From Dehalococcoidales bacterium (GTDB lineage: Bacteria > Chloroflexota > Dehalococcoidia > Dehalococcoidales > RBG-16-60-22), in the NCBI GenBank assembly GCA_030606585.1, contig JAUWGD010000007.1, positions 1 to 25,849 on the forward strand: a stretch of DNA of 25,849 nt, read 5' to 3'. Made by a program: the position numbers and the translations under genes. Of this stretch, positions 23,351 to 25,849 are shown piece by piece (the stretch's first letter is position 1; each line of letters opens with the position of its first letter). The notes below the pieces were generated by a model. The model searched no databases. It saw only the letters and a list, made by a program, of their open reading frames with translations, and had not been told where the DNA came from.

Positions 23351-24817
23351 TTAAAAGCAGAGCTTGCCGGGATTCATGATATTATTGGGGTCGAATATCG
23401 ACTTTACCTTCTTGAGAACGTCGACCGTTGCCGCGTCCCGATTCACCACCAGGCTGGCGGTTTCCCCGTAAGGCCGTGAGAAGAAAGCGCCCTTGCTTTC
23501 CAGTTTCTTCACGGCGTCCTCGGACAGCTTTTTAACCTTCTCGACTTCCTTCGTGTTGGAGGGGTCGTAGAAAAGGTTGAACTCGACGTGGCAATTGGTG
23601 CCCTGCACTATCGGCTGGATGTAAATACCCATATCGGAGGCCGGGTAGCCGGCTTCATCGGCCAGGTCATGCATGGCGGCAATCAGTTCGGGGAGCCTGT
23701 CATAAACGGTCACGAAGAATACATCCTGGCAGCCGCCCCCGGCGCGAAGCTTCCAGTACGGCTCGGCGGAAGGCCGGCTGGCCGCCTTGAGCAGGTCGAC
23801 GGCGGATATCCCGCCGATGGCTTCCACAGGCTCCACGCCTGTTCTCCGGGCGACGTCATTCACATCTTTTACCTGGTATTCGACTCTCTCTTCAGCCAAA
23901 TATTCGTACCCGGCTACGTTATAGAGGAGTATATAAGGGGGCAGGCTGTCCCTGATTTCACGGTAATCGCCGGGCCATTTTTCAGCCATCATCGCGGCCA
24001 GATTAGCGCTGTTCAGCACGGAGCATTCGTTGACCAGTCGCAGCCTGATTATCCAGTGAATAAAATCAAAAAGCTTTTCGATATCGGAAGAACCGACCAT
24101 AAAAGGCCTTTCGATGGCGGGGAGCAACTCACATCGTAACGACGCCCAGGTAACGATGCCCATCGTCCCCTGCGCTCCCCCGATTACCCGGTACAGGGAA
24201 GTCTGACCCGGCCCGGCCGCCTCTTTCTGAGAACCACCGGCCGCCCACTGCTCTTCGATAGTGCCCGGTCCGGCGGCGGACCCGGTGCGGAATATATCGC
24301 CGGTACCGAAGACAATCTCGACGCAGGCCAACGGGTCGGCGATATCCCAGTGGTACTTGGGCATGATTACCGGCTCACGCTCCAGCATGCTGCCGACGAC
24401 CGACTTTTTTTTACGCGGTGCCAGTGGCATGTTAAGTCGCAGTCCTTCTTCAGCCACGGCGGGTATCAGTTCTCCGAAGGTTACACCCGGCTCGCACATG
24501 GCGACCCGGTTCTTACGGTCGATCCTGATAATTTTCTTCATGCCGCTTAAATCGACAACAACTGCGCCGCCGATACCGGGAACCGTATCACCGCGAAAAT
24601 GAGGAGGCCCCGAACTTACCGGCACGATCGGGGTGTTCGTCCGGTTGGCAAGTTTTACGATTTTCTCCACATCCGCCGCGCTCCCCGGCCTGACGACATA
24701 CGCCGGCTTGACCGGGCTTACGAAACTGATGTCACGTGAATATTCGTTTAATATCGCCGACTCGCTGCTGGCGTTACCAGCACCCACTATTTGCACCAGG
24801 TCGGCTTCCTTAACCAT
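23351..24817 (-). CDS. FAD-binding oxidoreductase (GlcD-like, VAO/PCMH fold)
   Basis: The 488-residue protein has a PCMH-type FAD domain (about 35-225) starting PAYVVRPGSAADVEKIVKLA, with PVSSGPP in the place of the usual PRGGGT loop, CEPGVTFGEL and GGAQGTMGIVTWASLRCELL. The C-terminal cap ends in FDPNNIMNPGKLCF, the standard GlcD/D-lactate dehydrogenase ending. The usual HxGDGNxH cap motif is replaced by QGTNCHVEFNLF, and KYHWDIADPLACVE sits where a flavin-linking segment occurs in some members, so the substrate may not be glycolate or lactate. With the downstream HdrD-like gene it probably oxidises a hydroxy acid or alcohol and delivers electrons through Fe-S clusters. AAGGAG lies six bases before ATG 24817. 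Confidence 0.88.
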   Translation of the reverse strand: MVKEADLVQIVGAGNASSESAILNEYSRDISFVSPVKPAYVVRPGSAADVEKIVKLANRTNTPIVPVSSGPPHFRGDTVPGIGGAVVVDLSGMKKIIRIDRKNRVAMCEPGVTFGELIPAVAEEGLRLNMPLAPRKKKSVVGSMLEREPVIMPKYHWDIADPLACVEIVFGTGDIFRTGSAAGPGTIEEQWAAGGSQKEAAGPGQTSLYRVIGGAQGTMGIVTWASLRCELLPAIERPFMVGSSDIEKLFDFIHWIIRLRLVNECSVLNSANLAAMMAEKWPGDYREIRDSLPPYILLYNVAGYEYLAEERVEYQVKDVNDVARRTGVEPVEAIGGISAVDLLKAASRPSAEPYWKLRAGGGCQDVFFVTVYDRLPELIAAMHDLADEAGYPASDMGIYIQPIVQGTNCHVEFNLFYDPSNTKEVEKVKKLSEDAVKKLESKGAFFSRPYGETASLVVNRDAATVDVLKKVKSIFDPNNIMNPGKLCF

Positions 24818-24839
24818 CCTTAACTCCTTCAGTTTTCCG

Positions 24840-24849
24840 CCCCCCCCCC
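24840..24849. repeat. Homopolymeric run of ten C
   Basis: The run lies in the divergent region, about 23 bases upstream of the FAD oxidase start codon (as G10 on its coding strand), just ahead of its SD. Such tracts can vary in length by slipped-strand pairing, or can be assembly errors. Confidence 0.8.
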
Positions 24850-24888
24850 GAGCATAAATAATATACCATAAAAGTACGCTTTAAACGA

Positions 24889-24912
24889 ACGTGCTATAAT
24901 GATATTGCACGT
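24889..24912 (+). promoter_or_regulatory. Extended -10 promoter framed by a palindrome, for the ferredoxin-AOR pair
   Basis: TGCTATAAT (24892-24900) is an extended -10 with a perfect TATAAT; the -35 region (AAGTAC) is poor, as is common with extended -10 promoters. ACGTGC (24889-24894) and GCACGT (24907-24912) form a perfect inverted repeat around the -10 and the predicted start, a good place for a repressor or redox-sensing dimer. GAGGAGG follows before ATG 24931. Confidence 0.55.
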
Positions 24913-24930
24913 CTTGAGGAGGACTTCAGC

Positions 24931-25464
24931 ATGTCTAAAAAGCTAACGGTGATTCCCGAGCAGTGTTCCGACTGCCGAATATGCGAGCTGGTATGCGCCA
25001 TCAAGCATTTCGGGGTGAACAATCCGAAGAAATCAGCGATAAGAATCATTAACGCGTACCCCCATCCGGTGATGAGGATGCCGGTTGTTTGCAGCCAGTG
25101 CCGTGTGCCGGCCTGCGCTCAGGTATGCCCTACCGACTCTTTAAGGTGGGTTGACGGTATCGTGCAACTGGACGAAGAGTCATGCATTTCCTGTTTCAAA
25201 TGCGTGGAGGCATGCCCCTTCGGGGCTATCTACGCCCACGAAGACTGCGACCTGCCCATCAAGTGCGATATGTGCGGCGGCGACCCCGAATGCGTGAAGT
25301 ACTGCCCCATGGGGGCCCTCAGGCTGATACCTGAGGAGGCCCTCGGTGAGACCAAGCGACTTAACAACGTCCTCAGCTATACCCAGATGCGCGAAATCGA
25401 GTTCTACGAGAAGGGTGAAAAGAAGACCATCCGCTACGCCGAGATAGGGAAGGAAGAGCTATGA
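24931..25464 (+). CDS. Four-[4Fe-4S] ferredoxin subunit (AorA/HycB-like)
   Basis: The 177-residue protein carries sixteen cysteines in four cluster motifs: C12-x2-C15-x2-C18-x3-C22, CSQCRVPACAQVCP, CISCFKCVEACP and CDMCGGDPECVKYCP. This is the layout of electron-transfer subunits of molybdo- and tungsto-enzymes (HycB, DmsB) and of AorA in the AorABC aldehyde oxidoreductase of Aromatoleum. The C-terminal tail (about 140-177) is free of cysteines and may contact the partner. The stop codon overlaps the next ATG (ATGA, 25461-25464), so it is translationally coupled to an AOR gene, which makes the AorA-like role likely. GAGGAGG lies about nine bases before the start. It diverges from the FAD oxidase gene. 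Confidence 0.9.
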   Translation: MSKKLTVIPEQCSDCRICELVCAIKHFGVNNPKKSAIRIINAYPHPVMRMPVVCSQCRVPACAQVCPTDSLRWVDGIVQLDEESCISCFKCVEACPFGAIYAHEDCDLPIKCDMCGGDPECVKYCPMGALRLIPEEALGETKRLNNVLSYTQMREIEFYEKGEKKTIRYAEIGKEEL

Positions 25465-25849
25465 GCATCAAGAGCGGTTATTTCAGGAAACACCTTTCCG
25501 TGGACCTTACGAAGGGCAGCGCCGAGTATCTGGACCTGCCGGAAGCTTTCCTGGATAAGTATATCGGCGGGCGCGGCTTCGGCGCCAAGCTAACCTGGGA
25601 CAACCTTAAAAAGCATAATTTCAAGATAGACCCGCTGGGCGGGGAGAACCTGATAGCTATCGCCCCCGGACCCCTGACCGGCGTTTACGTACCGTCGTCG
25701 GGTAAAAACTCGTTTGTCAGCATATCCCCGGCCACCGGCCTTTACGGCGATTCGTCAATCGGCGGGGGCTTCGGGGTGGAGCTGAGGCAGTCGGGAACAG
25801 ATGTCCTGTCCATCACCGGTAAAGCGCCGGAACTATCGATTCTCTTCAT
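25461..25849 (+). CDS. Aldehyde:ferredoxin oxidoreductase family protein (AOR 3, AorB-like), N-terminal fragment
   Basis: The frame runs open from ATG 25461 to the window end, giving 129 complete codons; the rest lies outside. The fragment has the N-terminal AOR tungstopterin-domain pattern: HLSVDLTKGSAEYLDLPEAF, YIGGRGFGAKL, DPLGGENLIAIAPGPLTG, SGKNSFVSISPATGLYGDSS and GGGFGVELRQSG. It is clearly more distant from AOR 1 and AOR 2 than they are from each other, and belongs with AorB/GOR-like forms that work with a dedicated ferredoxin subunit. It overlaps the ferredoxin gene by four bases. The [4Fe-4S] ligands and active site are not in view. Confidence 0.88.
   Translation, partial: MSIKSGYFRKHLSVDLTKGSAEYLDLPEAFLDKYIGGRGFGAKLTWDNLKKHNFKIDPLGGENLIAIAPGPLTGVYVPSSGKNSFVSISPATGLYGDSSIGGGFGVELRQSGTDVLSITGKAPELSILF

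Noticed and set aside
22527..23354. 275-codon plus-strand ORF opposite the HdrD-like gene
   Set aside because: Antisense shadow; the minus strand carries all CCG and Fe-S motifs.

Overview
The window looks like part of a chromosome from an uncultured, strictly anaerobic bacterium, most plausibly of the Dehalococcoidia (Chloroflexota). This is an inference. The support is sigma-70-like promoters and strong Shine-Dalgarno (SD) sites (so a bacterium), an archaeal-type (FlaI-like) secretion ATPase, three aldehyde:ferredoxin oxidoreductase (AOR) family genes, an HdrD/GlcD-like electron-transfer pair and a four-cluster ferredoxin. I could not run a database search, so the taxonomy is tentative.

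Layout. (1) 1-1010: the 3' end of a FlaI/VirB11-like secretion ATPase and a small, very acidic protein. (2) 1043-5816: a signalling operon (membrane histidine kinase, tandem double receiver, REC-GAF-kinase hybrid, OmpR/PhoB-type regulator) behind a strikingly structured untranslated leader whose last hairpin covers the ribosome binding site. (3) 5857-6927, minus strand: a lipoprotein with two copies of a PsbP/DUF1795-like module and a near-consensus promoter. (4) 7163-8771: a SnoaL-like protein and two paralogous cupins. (5) 8981-10446: a stand-alone degenerate receiver, a secreted protein and a 72-residue protein, with intrinsic terminators after the first and third; then tRNA-Lys(CTT). (6) 10761-19281: an accessory catabolic block. 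A minus-strand SDR diverges from a tight six-gene plus-strand operon: AOR, HpcH/HpaI aldolase, SDR, MmgE/PrpD, a stand-alone pyruvate-kinase-C-terminal-like protein and a second AOR. (7) 19359-19548: a near-consensus promoter, a 12-bp stem with an inner GNRA hairpin and a strong intrinsic terminator, a candidate small RNA or attenuator. (8) 19582-21963: a 793-residue Ala/Glu/Lys-rich coiled-coil protein with a C-terminal membrane anchor. (9) 22032-24817, minus: HdrD/GlpC-like Fe-S protein and GlcD-like FAD oxidase. (10) 24931 to the end: a four-[4Fe-4S] ferredoxin (AorA-like) overlapping the start of a third AOR (AorB-like), divergent from the FAD oxidase across a 113-bp region that has a run of ten C and a palindrome around the -10 box.

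How the genes may work together. The six-gene operon has the parts for oxidising a hydroxy compound (SDR), hydrating or dehydrating an acid (MmgE/PrpD), cleaving a C-C bond to give an aldehyde (HpcH/HpaI) and oxidising the aldehyde to an acid with ferredoxin as acceptor (two AORs). The GlcD/HdrD pair and the AorAB pair downstream could feed more electrons from hydroxy acids and aldehydes into the low-potential pool. The substrate is unknown. This operon and the two structured leaders are the best candidates for undescribed biology here.
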